Part shown: positions 40,527 to 50,519 of the stretch, in pieces
How positions within the stretch are numbered: the stretch's first letter is position 1
Layout: every line of letters begins with the position of its first letter
Position numbers and translations under genes: made by a program
Notes under the pieces: generated by a model
Seen by the model: the letters and a program-made list of their open reading frames with translations, nothing else
What the model was told of the DNA's origin: nothing
Database searches by the model: none
Source: Escherichia whittamii
GTDB taxonomy: Bacteria; Pseudomonadota; Gammaproteobacteria; Enterobacterales; Enterobacteriaceae
Reading direction: 5' to 3'
Length of the DNA: 64,000 bases
Assembly (NCBI RefSeq): GCF_014836715.1
Contig: NZ_JACSQI010000008.1
Coordinates: 124,001 to 188,000 of the forward strand

Positions 40527-40727
40527 AAACGAGGAGTGTTTCTCCTCGTTTCAGATTGCTGGCAAAGTGCATATTTTTGATTGTCGGACGCGATGCTGAC
40601 GCATCTTACCCGACCTACAAAACAATACAGATACAGCCAGTCGCGCTCAAAATGTAGGCCCGATAAGCTTGCGCATCGGGCAATTCCACGTTTGCCATCA
40701 GTCAAACGAGGAGTTTCCCCCTCGTTT
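40527..40727. repeat. BIME-1 pair flanked by duplicated hairpins (yqjF/yqjG)
   Basis: REP units at 40584-40618 and 40654-40682 face each other. Hairpin AAACGAGGAG...CTCCTCGTTT (40527-40551) and a near-copy AAACGAGGAG...CCCCTCGTTT (40704-40727) bracket them, with matching inverted flanks (CAGATTGCTGGCAAAGTGC and, on the other side, the complement of GACTGATGGCAAACGT). On the minus strand the copy next to yqjG is followed by TTTTTG, so it could be a terminator. Confidence 0.85.
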
Positions 40728-40752
40728 GTTAATTGTTAAGTATAGCGTGTGC

Positions 40753-41145
40753 TTACCACTTTTTATTCAGCAGACGGTCGATGCTATACGCGCCCGGTCC
40801 GGTAATTGCCAGCAGCAGGAATCCTCCTGAAATGGTCAGGTTTTTCATAAACATCAGTGAGTTCATGCCTTCGGCAAAGTTGCTGTGAAATAAAAACGCC
40901 GTCAGCAGTGTAAAGCCTGCGGTAAACAGCGCCGTGGTGCGAGTCAGGAAACCAAACAGAATTGCCAGGCCACCACCAAACTCAAGTAGAATCACCAGCG
41001 GCAGCATAAAGCCCGGGACGCCCATTGCTTCCATATATTGTTGAGTTCCTGCATAGCCAGTAATTTTTCCCCAGCCTGCAGAAATAAACAGAATCGGCAT
41101 TAAAATACGCGCTACCAGTACACCAACATCTTCTAATTTTTTCAT
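40753..41145 (-). CDS. yqjF: YqjF, DoxX-family membrane protein
   Basis: 130 residues, DoxX family, four hydrophobic spans. Typical pieces are ARILMPILFISAGWGKI, EFGGGLAILFGFLTR and FHSNFAEG. Possible quinol-linked oxidoreductase; in K-12 its promoter is switched on by dinitrotoluene and degradation products through YhaJ. ATG at 41145 (MKKLEDVG) matches the family; 16 upstream codons of open frame are not supported. Downstream yqjG (also quinone-linked) is separated by the BIME. Confidence 0.92.
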   Translation of the reverse strand: MKKLEDVGVLVARILMPILFISAGWGKITGYAGTQQYMEAMGVPGFMLPLVILLEFGGGLAILFGFLTRTTALFTAGFTLLTAFLFHSNFAEGMNSLMFMKNLTISGGFLLLAITGPGAYSIDRLLNKKW

Positions 41146-41331
41146 CTTACTCTCCACTGCGCCACTCAGGCTGCTGATTGTTTTTTTCTGCAAGAGCGCG
41201 GTATTAGCGTCATTGCTGTCGATGGAGAGAATGATAAACGTGGTGAGTGGTGATTGTTAGCAAGGAAAACTGTCAAAAATCTTCAAAAAATTTGAGAGAT
41301 AAGGCCGGAAGAGTTCCGGCCAGAGAGGAAG

Positions 41332-41631
41332 TTAACCGCGAAGCTGTTGCTGATTGATGGTGGTTTTAACCAGACGCCATGCACTCCATACACCAAAACC
41401 GCGCCTGGCCCAGCGAACCAGCATATTCGGATGACGAATAGTCCAGATAGCCATCACGCTGCTGCCAACCAGCGCCCAGGAGCGCAGGCTTAACAGTATA
41501 TTCCAGCGGCGATCATAGGCACCAGTTGCCTCCAGCCAGTCACGACGGCTGGCGGAAAGATTCAGCCGCTGTTGCTGGATCTGACTAAGCAGTTGCGCCT
41601 TACGTCGTTCACGTTCGACTTTACCGCTCAC
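41332..41631 (-). CDS. yqjK: YqjK, small membrane-associated protein
   Basis: 99 residues starting at GTG 41631, overlapping the yqjE stop by 11 nt. Basic, with an N-terminal helix (KVERERRKAQLLSQIQQQRLNLSASR) and one hydrophobic stretch (SWALVGSSVMAIWTI), then an Arg-rich tail. Fourth gene of yqjCDEK. Function unknown. The longer open frame starting upstream is read through yqjE and is not the gene. Confidence 0.88.
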   Translation of the reverse strand: MSGKVERERRKAQLLSQIQQQRLNLSASRRDWLEATGAYDRRWNILLSLRSWALVGSSVMAIWTIRHPNMLVRWARRGFGVWSAWRLVKTTINQQQLRG

Positions 41632-42025
41632 GGGACTCCTCCTCGAGAAGTTGTCGATCGTTTGCCAGCTCATGGCGCGTGTGGCGCAGCAAGGTGGATT
41701 TGCGCGACTTGCGTAACGTCCAGATACCGCCGATGAGTGCCAGAAGCAGCAACACCACAGTGGTGGCAATCATTGCATTCAGACGATATTGCGGATCAAC
41801 TGCCCAGATAATCAGCACCATCAGGCTCATAAGACCAAATGCAGCGAAAAGCATCGTCAGGCCGAGCATCAGTAAAAGCTGAAAGATATTGGCTTTTTCT
41901 TCTTCCAGCTCAACCACCGCCAGCCGCAGACGCGTCTCCACCATTTCGACTATGATGGTGACAATTCGCTGCCCGATGCCCAGAACGCTTTTACCGGGCC
42001 CTTGTGCGTGATGAGTGTCCGCCAT
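41621..42025 (-). CDS. yqjE: YqjE, Phage_holin_3_6-like membrane protein
   Basis: 134 residues with two strong membrane spans (FQLLLMLGLTMLFAAFGLMSLMVLIIWAV and AMIATTVVLLLLALIGGIW). A polar N-terminus and a charged C-terminal tail (RKSRKSTLL ... EEESRER) flank them. It is 2 nt from yqjD and overlaps yqjK, so the three are surely one transcript. Function unknown; likely a partner of the ribosome-binding YqjD. ATG 42025 taken as start (MADTHHAQ). Confidence 0.9.
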   Translation of the reverse strand: MADTHHAQGPGKSVLGIGQRIVTIIVEMVETRLRLAVVELEEEKANIFQLLLMLGLTMLFAAFGLMSLMVLIIWAVDPQYRLNAMIATTVVLLLLALIGGIWTLRKSRKSTLLRHTRHELANDRQLLEEESRER

Positions 42026-42027
42026 AA

Positions 42028-42333
42028 TTAACGACGCGACAGCAGAACGCCCAGCACCACGCCGATGGCTGCGCCAATACCAACCCCCGCCCACGGATTT
42101 TCACGCACATACTCATCGGCACGCGCCGCCGCTACACGGGTTTGTTTGGCAATCGCATCACCGGTTTCACCCAGACGATAGCGACTCTGTTTCAGTGCTT
42201 GCTCCGCTTTACTACGAATCTTACTCAACTCTTCTTTCGACTTCTCGCCAGATGAACTGAGCACCTCTTCCAGCGTATCGGACAGGGATTTCAACTCAGC
42301 ACGCAGATGTTCCGTAGTGTGTTCTTTCGACAT
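42028..42333 (-). CDS. yqjD: YqjD, membrane-anchored ribosome-binding protein
   Basis: 101 residues, ElaB/YqjD/DUF883 family. Long charged amphipathic helix, then a C-terminal membrane segment with glycine zipper (GVGIGAAIGVVLGVLLSRR). The K-12 protein is made in stationary phase under RpoS, anchors in the inner membrane and binds 70S/100S ribosomes, slowing growth when overproduced. Confidence 0.94.
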   Translation of the reverse strand: MSKEHTTEHLRAELKSLSDTLEEVLSSSGEKSKEELSKIRSKAEQALKQSRYRLGETGDAIAKQTRVAAARADEYVRENPWAGVGIGAAIGVVLGVLLSRR

Positions 42334-42370
42334 AGTTTTCTCCAGGTGAGTAAGTAGTGACTATTGTGAG

Positions 42371-42739
42371 TTAGTAGTCGCGCGCTTCCAGCTTTTTCAG
42401 CTCTTCCTGCGCTTCTGCCAGTTTCTGTTCGCGTTTAGCAATCTTATCCGCATCGCCTTTTTGTTTCGCCTCGGCTAAATCATGTTTGCGTTCCGCCACT
42501 TCATCTTTCTGCTTCGCGATTTTCTTTTGATGATCGGCACGCAACTGGTTATCTGAACAATTCGCCCGCACTTCACTAAGGGCTTTGTTCAGGCCGTTGA
42601 TACGATTCTGGTTTTGATGTTTTTCGGCATAGCTGATCTCCTTAAGGATATTTTGCTCCTTTTCCTGACAAAGGGTAGTGGCATAACTACTGACACTAAG
42701 AGCAAAAAGAGAAACAGCTAAAGCGATGCGGTATTTCAT
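42371..42739 (-). CDS. yqjC: YqjC, DUF1090 periplasmic protein
   Basis: 122 residues. Signal peptide of about 20 residues (MKYRIALAVSLFALSVSSYA), then a highly charged coiled-coil helix with Lys/Glu/Gln repeats (KQKDEVAERKHDLAEAKQKGD). Two Cys (CQEKEQ and ANCSDN). DUF1090 family, function unknown; K-12 homologue is periplasmic and expressed under stress. First gene of yqjCDEK. Confidence 0.92.
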   Translation of the reverse strand: MKYRIALAVSLFALSVSSYATTLCQEKEQNILKEISYAEKHQNQNRINGLNKALSEVRANCSDNQLRADHQKKIAKQKDEVAERKHDLAEAKQKGDADKIAKREQKLAEAQEELKKLEARDY

Positions 42740-42798
42740 TCTTGAACCTTCCATTGTGACTCGGACCCATTACAGAGGAACGATTGTCCAGACAACGA

Positions 42799-42820
42799 GG
42801 CGGTGGTATTAACCACCGCC
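42799..42820. terminator. Hairpin between mzrA and yqjC
   Basis: GGCGGTGGT (42799-42807), loop ATTA, ACCACCGCC (42812-42820). Strong 9-bp stem downstream of mzrA but with a weak T tract on the minus strand. A second perfect 11-bp repeat (TTTCGGATAAC, 42869-42879, with GTTATCCGAAA, 42885-42895) spans the mzrA stop codon. Confidence 0.5.
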
Positions 42821-42885
42821 TTATTAATCATAGACAGTAACAGTGAAATCACCAAAGTGAGTGATATGTTTCGGATAACAGGAAG

Positions 42886-43269
42886 TTATCCGAAACGATG
42901 AGAGTTGTCTCGCAGCCGGGTCAGCCATTGCATGGCCTGATTATTATCGTCCTGCTGCGCAATGATGTAGCCATGAGGCAATGTTCTGTCGAGGACCGCT
43001 TTGGCGGCGGCACTTTGATCGCTGGAATCAAACGTAATCAACAGAGTGTCATTCTTAGGGGTGATGCTTTTGAAAGGAATGCCATGAGCGTCAAGGTGAT
43101 GCCAGATGGAAAAGCCGTCCGGCATCGTCGTTCCTTGATGAACGGCACGGATCGCCAGCGTGGATTCTTGTTGACGAACCGCAGACCAGGCCAGCAGCAG
43201 CGTGCCAGCCAGCAGTATAGCAGCGCCGAACCAGGTTAGCTGGCGAAGCGACATGCGAGGTATTTGCAT
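42886..43269 (-). CDS. mzrA: MzrA, EnvZ/OmpR modulator
   Basis: 127 residues, single N-terminal membrane span (LTWFGAAILLAGTLLLAWSAV) and a periplasmic domain. The K-12 protein binds the sensor kinase EnvZ and links the Cpx and EnvZ/OmpR envelope responses. It starts 3 nt after the yqjA stop, so the pair forms one operon. The first span differs at several residues from K-12 as I recall it. Confidence 0.93.
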   Translation of the reverse strand: MQIPRMSLRQLTWFGAAILLAGTLLLAWSAVRQQESTLAIRAVHQGTTMPDGFSIWHHLDAHGIPFKSITPKNDTLLITFDSSDQSAAAKAVLDRTLPHGYIIAQQDDNNQAMQWLTRLRDNSHRFG

Positions 43270-43272
43270 CCT

Positions 43273-43935
43273 TTACCCCCGATTTCCATATTTCTTTTTC
43301 CATAACACAACCAGAGAACCTGCCAGGCCGAACACCAGCAGCACCACCGGGAGCAGCATCAGGCATGACATCAGCTGGTCCTCATACTTCAAAAATACCG
43401 GCGTCTTGCCGAGCATGTAACCTAAGGTTGTCAGGATCAATACCCACAGCAAACCGCTCATCCAGTTGAAGAACTGAAAACGGGCGTTATTCAGCCCTGA
43501 CAGTCCGGCAATGGTCGGCAGTAATGTTCTGACAAATGCGATAAAGCGACCAATTAACAGCGCAGATAAACCGTGTTTATGAAAAAGATGGTGCGCGCGT
43601 TGGTGGTAGTGCGCGGGTAAATGGGATAGCCAGTTTTGTACGGTGCGGGTATTGCCCAGCCATCGCCCCTGTATGTAGCTGACCCAACAACCGAGGCTGG
43701 CAGCAACAGTTAGCAGCATAATGGTTTGCGGGTAACCCATTGCGCCTTTGGCAATCAATACACCGACCAACACCAGCAAGCTGTCGCCTGGTAAAAAGGC
43801 CGCTGGAAGCAAGCCGTTTTCGAGGAACAAAATCACAAACAAGACAAAATACAACATGCCAATCATCGATGGATTGGCCAGGGTTTCAAAATCCTGCGCC
43901 CACAGGGCTTGCAGCAATTGGGTCAAAAGTTCCAT
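43273..43935 (-). CDS. yqjA: YqjA, DedA-family membrane protein
   Basis: 220 residues, DedA family, several membrane segments. The residues known as essential in YqjA are all kept: Glu39, Asp51, Arg130 and Arg136. It is needed, with YghB, for normal membrane physiology, and supports proton-dependent homeostasis at alkaline pH and osmotic stress. Upstream gene of the yqjA-mzrA operon, which is controlled by CpxR. Confidence 0.94.
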   Translation of the reverse strand: MELLTQLLQALWAQDFETLANPSMIGMLYFVLFVILFLENGLLPAAFLPGDSLLVLVGVLIAKGAMGYPQTIMLLTVAASLGCWVSYIQGRWLGNTRTVQNWLSHLPAHYHQRAHHLFHKHGLSALLIGRFIAFVRTLLPTIAGLSGLNNARFQFFNWMSGLLWVLILTTLGYMLGKTPVFLKYEDQLMSCLMLLPVVLLVFGLAGSLVVLWKKKYGNRG

Positions 43936-44279
43936 TCATTATTCCTGGTGAATCGGTTAACGCCACGCCGGTTTTAAATGATGCACACCCGTCAGGTTAT
44001 TGCTGTTGTTGTATGTATTGCGGGTCGAGACACCAATACGGCCTGAACTATTCCCTGTTAAAACGTGAGATAAGAAAACATCTAATAGCATAAATTCAAA
44101 TTGAATCTAATTGTAACAAAGGTCAACGTTGTTCGTTATCAAAATTACATGTCCGTGGAGTCTGATTTTGCTGATTGCGGAGGAGGGTGGCGAGAGGATT
44201 TACACAGGCTGACACTTTATACTTTTTGCTTACCGATGAAGCGAACAGGCGCGTTGCTGCGCCTGTCAGAAGCGGAAGT
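43936..44279. other. yqjA/exuR gap
   Basis: 344 bp between two minus-strand genes. It should hold the yqjA promoter. Near exuR there is a hairpin ACAGGCGC (44245-44252) and GCGCCTGT (44259-44266), a likely end of the exuR message without a clear T run. I see no ORF or REP that I would support. Confidence 0.5.
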
Positions 44280-45056
44280 TTATTTGCTGCTGTTGGCCAC
44301 AGTATCCAGATGTACGACAGGATTCTCGGCGAACAAATAGCGGTCGGCATTGAACTCGAAATCGTCACTGGTTTCGTTAAACAACATAATTTTGGTATTT
44401 TCCAGATGCTGCCACATTGCAAGTTTGGCGGCATGAGGATCTTTACGTATCAACGCTTTGAGAATCTGATCGTGGTCGTCGCACCAGTTATCGACGGTGC
44501 GGGAATCAATGTGCTCGTGCAATTTTTTCCAGTACGGGTTATGACTACGCTGAGTCCACATTTTCTCAACGATGGCAGCCAGTGCTGAGTTTTGCGTCGC
44601 TAATGCGACCTGAATATGAAACTGCAAATCCCACTCGGAATCACGGAAGCATTGTTCGCCGCGTGCCTGTTCCTGGATGGCCATCAGTTTCATGATGTCC
44701 TGTTTCGTTACCTGGGTTGCAGCAAACTCGGCAATATTGCTTTCGATAAGTTGACGTGCCTGTAGCAGTTCAAACGGACCGTAATTAGCAAATTCCATAT
44801 TCGCGTCCGCCGCCTGCTGATGGCGAGGCTGGTTGGAAACCACATGAATTCCCGAGCCTTTGCGCACTTCTACATAGCCCTCGACTTCAAGCATGATGAT
44901 GGCTTCACGAACCACAGTACGGCTGACGTTTTTTTCATCAGAAATAAAACGTTCGGCGGGCAGTTTATCACCCACCAGATAGACGCCCTGCTCAATGCGC
45001 TCTTTCAGGTCAGCGGCGAGCTGTTGGTACAAACGGCGTGGTTCAGTGATTTCCAT
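44280..45056 (-). CDS. exuR: ExuR, GntR-family repressor of hexuronate genes
   Basis: 258 residues, FadR-type GntR regulator. Winged helix N-terminus (residues about 5-75: [47 protein letters not shown]) and an all-helical FCD effector domain with the metal-binding histidines in [13 protein letters not shown] and [10 protein letters not shown]. It represses exuT, uxaCA and uxaB until galacturonate appears. ATG 45056 (MEITEPRR) chosen; an ATG five codons upstream is possible. Confidence 0.94.
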   Translation of the reverse strand: MEITEPRRLYQQLAADLKERIEQGVYLVGDKLPAERFISDEKNVSRTVVREAIIMLEVEGYVEVRKGSGIHVVSNQPRHQQAADANMEFANYGPFELLQARQLIESNIAEFAATQVTKQDIMKLMAIQEQARGEQCFRDSEWDLQFHIQVALATQNSALAAIVEKMWTQRSHNPYWKKLHEHIDSRTVDNWCDDHDQILKALIRKDPHAAKLAMWQHLENTKIMLFNETSDDFEFNADRYLFAENPVVHLDTVANSSK

Positions 45057-45086
45057 ATGCGCTCCAGGCATGATACGGCAGACTAT

Positions 45087-45103
45087 ATTTGTTATACCAC
45101 TTT
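45087..45103. promoter_or_regulatory. ExuR/UxuR-type operator upstream of exuR
   Basis: ATTTGTTATACCACTTT matches the palindromic hexuronate operator AATTGGTATACCAATTT at 14 of 17 positions. It lies 31 bp upstream of the exuR start, so ExuR probably represses itself. Confidence 0.65.
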
Positions 45104-45130
45104 TGCGAGTTTAGCTCTACTCGCAGTGGT

Positions 45131-45157
45131 GAAAAAGCCGCCTGAGAAGGCGGCTTT
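45131..45157 (-). terminator. exuT terminator
   Basis: AAAGCCGCC (45134-45142), 6-nt loop, GGCGGCTTT (45149-45157). On the minus strand the stem is followed by TTTTT, giving an intrinsic terminator about 30 nt after the exuT stop. Confidence 0.88.
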
Positions 45158-45185
45158 GAAGGGAAACTAAAACTTACACTAAGCG

Positions 45186-46484
45186 TTAATGTTGCGGGGC
45201 GGGATCGTTATGTGTTTCCTGCGCCACCTCAATCGCCGGTTTGTTCTGCAATACAGTCCAGATAACCAGTGCGCCCAGCAGGTCGAACACTGCCAGTACT
45301 GCGAACAGCGGGCTGAAGCCGATGGTGTCAGCCAGAGCACCAACAACCAGCGCAAACAGCGTACTTGCCAGCCATGCTGACATCCCGGTCAGACCGTTTG
45401 CCGTTGCCACTTCGTTACGACCGAACACGTCAGAAGAGAGCGTAATCAGTGCGCCAGACAGTGCCTGGTGAGCAAAACCACCGATACACAGCAGCATAAT
45501 CGCGACATACGGGTTGGTGAACAGACCGATCATACCCGGGCCAATCATCAGTACCGCACCCAGTGTTACCACCATCTTACGGGAAACGATCAGGTTCACA
45601 CCAAACCAACGCTGGAACAGCGGCGGCAGGTAACCACCGAGGATACAACCAAGGTCAGCAAACAGCATTGGCATCCAGGCGAACATCGCGATCTCTTTCA
45701 GGTTAAAGCCGTAAACTTTAAACATGAACAGCGGGATCCACGCGTTGAAAGTACCCCAGGCCGGTTCTGCCAGGAAACGCGGCAGCGCGATACCCCAGAA
45801 CTGACGGTTACGCAGGATCTGACCAACGGACATTTTCTTCGCCGTGCCAACCTGGTGCTGGGCTTCCTGACCATTAATAATGTAGTCGCGTTCTTCATCG
45901 GTCAGATGCTTCTGGTCGCGTGGATGTTTATAGAAAATCAGCCATGCCATCGCCCAGATAAAGCTCAGTGCACCGGAGATGATAAATGCCATCTGCCAGC
46001 TGTGCATCACGATTGCCCATACCACCAGCGGCGGCGCAATCATCGCACCAATAGAAGAACCTACGTTAAAGTAACCTACCGCGATGGAACGCTCTTTCGC
46101 CGGGAACCATTCGGAGCTGGCTTTCAGACCCGCCGGGATCATCGCTGCTTCCGCTGCACCTACCGCACCACGGGCAATCGCCAGACCGCCCCAGCTACCA
46201 GCCAGTGCGGTTGCGCCACAGAATACTGCCCACAACACGGCAAACATTGCGTAACCGATTTTCGTCCCCAGAACATCCAGTACATAACCCGCTACAGGTT
46301 GCATGACCGTATATGCAGCAGAATAGGCTGCGATGATGTAGGAATACTGTTGGGTGGAGATGTTTAACTCTTCCATCAGAGTTGGCGCAGCTGCCGCCAC
46401 AGTGTTACGCGTCAGGTAACCGAGCACGGTACCGAGCGTCACCAGTGCGATCATGTACCAACGTAACCCTTTAATTTTACGCAT
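45186..46484 (-). CDS. exuT: ExuT, hexuronate MFS transporter
   Basis: 432 residues, anion:cation symporter group of the major facilitator superfamily, about 12 spans. Signature YLTRNTVAAAAPTLMEEL in span 1, and GYVLDVLGTKIGYAMFA. It imports galacturonate and glucuronate. ATG 46484 (MRKIKGLRW) is preceded by GATGAGG at good spacing; the 56 upstream codons of open frame overlap the control region and I reject them, although older annotation used a more upstream start. Confidence 0.93.
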   Translation of the reverse strand: MRKIKGLRWYMIALVTLGTVLGYLTRNTVAAAAPTLMEELNISTQQYSYIIAAYSAAYTVMQPVAGYVLDVLGTKIGYAMFAVLWAVFCGATALAGSWGGLAIARGAVGAAEAAMIPAGLKASSEWFPAKERSIAVGYFNVGSSIGAMIAPPLVVWAIVMHSWQMAFIISGALSFIWAMAWLIFYKHPRDQKHLTDEERDYIINGQEAQHQVGTAKKMSVGQILRNRQFWGIALPRFLAEPAWGTFNAWIPLFMFKVYGFNLKEIAMFAWMPMLFADLGCILGGYLPPLFQRWFGVNLIVSRKMVVTLGAVLMIGPGMIGLFTNPYVAIMLLCIGGFAHQALSGALITLSSDVFGRNEVATANGLTGMSAWLASTLFALVVGALADTIGFSPLFAVLAVFDLLGALVIWTVLQNKPAIEVAQETHNDPAPQH

Positions 46485-46738
46485 GTAAAACCTCATCGTT
46501 TTGTTATATCCGCAATAAGCGCGGTCATCATCCTGCCTGGGGCAGAGGATGCTAATTACGACCGGATGACCGAAAAAAAAACCGGTACACCCCGAACGCT
46601 GCCATGAAAGTTTCGTGCTAATTCGGCTTCCGTACCGGTCAACCCAATTCATCTAACAAATGAATGAATCGGTAATTTGCATTCCGTCGACTTATGATTC
46701 GCGACGGCAGAAAGATAACTTGTCATACAACTTTAAAA

Positions 46739-46754
46739 GGTGAGAGCCATCACA
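46739..46754 (+). promoter_or_regulatory. CRP-like site between exuT and uxaC
   Basis: GGTGAGAGCCATCACA: half-sites GGTGA and TCACA with a 6-bp spacer, 9 of 10 consensus bases. It is central in the divergent region and could serve both promoters; hexuronate genes are known to be catabolite-repressed. Confidence 0.65.
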
Positions 46755-46865
46755 AATGTGGGAATATTTGTAGGGGCATTACTGGATGAGAGCGAAGCCA
46801 GAACTGGCGCGGCTTGCAGAGGGATTTACCACTTTGAGAGTAATTTTTTTAACTACGTTTATTGA

Positions 46866-48380
<1,515 letters not shown>

Positions 48381-48394
48381 GGTCTGGGGTTGAT

Positions 48395-49882
48395 ATGCAA
48401 TACATCAAGATCCATGCGCTGGATAACGTCGCGGTCGCTTTAGCGGATTTGGCTGAAGGCACAGAAATCAGTGTCGATAACCAGACCGTTACGCTGCGCC
48501 AGGATGTCGCTCGTGGACATAAATTTGCGTTAACGGATATCGAAAAAGGGGCCAACGTCATTAAATATGGCCTGCCGATTGGTTATGCATTGGCGGATAT
48601 TGCCGCAGGTGAACACGTTCATGCCCACAATACGCGCACGAATCTGAGCGATCTGGATCAGTATCGCTATCAACCTGATTTTCACGATCTGCCTGCGCAA
48701 GCGGCAGATCGTGAAGTGCAGATCTATCGTCGCGCGAATGGCGATGTTGGGGTGCGTAACGAGTTGTGGATCCTGCCGACCGTGGGCTGCGTCAACGGCA
48801 TCGCGCGACAGATCCAGAATCGTTTTCTAAAAGAGACGAACAACGCTGAAGGTACTGACGGCGTGTTCCTCTTCAGCCACACCTACGGCTGCTCGCAGCT
48901 GGGCGACGATCACATTAATACCCGCACCATGCTGCAAAACATGGTGCGTCATCCGAACGCAGGCGCAGTGTTGGTCATTGGTCTGGGTTGTGAAAACAAT
49001 CAGGTTGCCGCGTTCCGTGAAACGCTGGGTGATATTGATCCTGATCGCGTTCATTTCATGATCTGCCAACAGCAGGATGATGAAATTGAAGCGGGGATCG
49101 AACATCTGCATCAGTTGTATAACGTGATGCGCAACGACAAGCGTGAGCCGGGCAAACTCAGCGAACTGAAGTTTGGTCTGGAGTGCGGCGGTTCCGACGG
49201 TCTTTCCGGTATTACTGCTAACCCAATGCTGGGGCGCTTCTCTGATTACGTCATTGCTAACGGCGGCACTACCGTGCTGACCGAAGTACCGGAGATGTTC
49301 GGTGCAGAGCAGTTGCTGATGGACCATTGCCGTGACGAAGCAACGTTTGAAAAACTGGTCACCATGGTCAACGACTTCAAACAGTACTTTATTGCCCATG
49401 ACCAGCCGATTTACGAAAACCCATCACCGGGGAACAAAGCGGGTGGTATCACCACGCTGGAAGATAAATCTCTCGGCTGTACGCAAAAAGCAGGCTCCAG
49501 TCAGGTGGTTGACGTGCTGCGTTACGGCGAACGTTTGAAAACGCCGGGCCTGAACCTGTTAAGCGCGCCGGGTAACGATGCTGTAGCGACCAGCGCACTA
49601 GCGGGCGCAGGCTGCCACATGGTGCTGTTCAGTACCGGTCGCGGCACGCCGTACGGCGGATTTGTACCGACGGTGAAAATCGCCACCAACAGTGAACTGG
49701 CCGCGAAGAAAAAACACTGGATCGACTTTGACGCAGGTCAGCTGATCCACGGTAAAGCGATGCCGCAGTTGCTGGAAGAATTTATCGATACCATCGTTGA
49801 GTTTGCTAACGGTAAGCAAACCTGCAACGAGCGTAACGACTTCCGCGAACTGGCGATCTTTAAAAGCGGCGTAACGCTGTAA
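48395..49882 (+). CDS. uxaA: UxaA, altronate dehydratase
   Basis: 495 residues. It dehydrates D-altronate to 2-keto-3-deoxygluconate, the last step before the KDG kinase. N-terminal SAF domain (about residues 1-90), then YRRANGDVGVRN, HTYGCSQLGDD, GLECGGSDGLSGITANP and NPSPGNKAGG, shared with GarD. An iron-dependent enzyme by family. Followed by a terminator. Confidence 0.96.
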   Translation: MQYIKIHALDNVAVALADLAEGTEISVDNQTVTLRQDVARGHKFALTDIEKGANVIKYGLPIGYALADIAAGEHVHAHNTRTNLSDLDQYRYQPDFHDLPAQAADREVQIYRRANGDVGVRNELWILPTVGCVNGIARQIQNRFLKETNNAEGTDGVFLFSHTYGCSQLGDDHINTRTMLQNMVRHPNAGAVLVIGLGCENNQVAAFRETLGDIDPDRVHFMICQQQDDEIEAGIEHLHQLYNVMRNDKREPGKLSELKFGLECGGSDGLSGITANPMLGRFSDYVIANGGTTVLTEVPEMFGAEQLLMDHCRDEATFEKLVTMVNDFKQYFIAHDQPIYENPSPGNKAGGITTLEDKSLGCTQKAGSSQVVDVLRYGERLKTPGLNLLSAPGNDAVATSALAGAGCHMVLFSTGRGTPYGGFVPTVKIATNSELAAKKKHWIDFDAGQLIHGKAMPQLLEEFIDTIVEFANGKQTCNERNDFRELAIFKSGVTL

Positions 49883-49905
49883 AGTCGAAATAAGTTGTGA
49901 ATAAT

Positions 49906-49945
49906 AAACGGCGTTTCATAATGTGAAGCGCCGTTTGCTTTTCCA
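49906..49945 (+). terminator. uxaCA terminator
   Basis: AAACGGCGTTTC (49906-49917) pairs with GAAGCGCCGTTT (49925-49936), one G-T wobble, 7-nt loop, followed by GCTTTTCC. It lies 24 nt after the uxaA stop. Confidence 0.82.
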
Positions 49946-49964
49946 TACCTGCTAAGGATTTATC

Positions 49965-50516
49965 ATGACCGCGTATTGGCTGGCCCAGGGCGTGGGTGTC
50001 ATCGCCTTTCTGATTGGGATCACCACCTTCTTCAACCGCGATGAACGTCGCTTCAAAATTCAGCTTTCCATCTATAGCGTATTTATTGGCGTACATTTTT
50101 TCCTGATGGGTATCTTCCCGGCTGGGGCCAGCTCAATCCTCAATGCTATCCGTACGTTAATTACTCTGCGTACCCGTAGCTTATGGATAATGGCGATCTT
50201 CATCGTGCTGACGGGAGGTGTTGGTCTGGCGAAGTTCCATCATCCCATGGAGCTGCTGCCGGTCATTGGCACGATTGTCAGTACCTGGGCGCTATTTCGC
50301 TGTAAAGGACTGACCATGCGCTGCGTGATGTGGTTTTCTACTTGTTGCTGGTTAACGCATAACATCTGGGCTGGGTCGATTGGTGGCACGATGATTGAAG
50401 GCAGTTTTCTGCTGATGAATGGCCTGAACATCATTCGTTTCTGGCGGATGCAGAGAAGGGGGATTGATCCGTTTAAAGTGGAGAAAACCCCTTCCGCCGT
50501 TGACGAAAGGGGCTAA
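49965..50516 (+). CDS. ygjV: YgjV, Imp-YgjV family inner membrane protein
   Basis: 183 residues with five or six hydrophobic segments (WLAQGVGVIAFLIGITTFF, IYSVFIGVHFFLMGIFPAG and others) and a polar C-terminal tail. Function unknown. It follows the uxaCA terminator with a purine-rich CTAAGGA before ATG 49965. Its last 30 bases contain the terminator of the convergent sstT gene. Confidence 0.9.
   Translation: MTAYWLAQGVGVIAFLIGITTFFNRDERRFKIQLSIYSVFIGVHFFLMGIFPAGASSILNAIRTLITLRTRSLWIMAIFIVLTGGVGLAKFHHPMELLPVIGTIVSTWALFRCKGLTMRCVMWFSTCCWLTHNIWAGSIGGTMIEGSFLLMNGLNIIRFWRMQRRGIDPFKVEKTPSAVDERG
50488..50512 (-). terminator. sstT terminator inside ygjV
   Basis: CCCCTT (50488-50493) and AAGGGG (50507-50512) form a short stem followed on the minus strand by TTTTC. 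It lies 8 nt after the sstT stop and is wholly within the ygjV coding sequence. Confidence 0.65.
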
Positions 50517-50519
50517 GTA

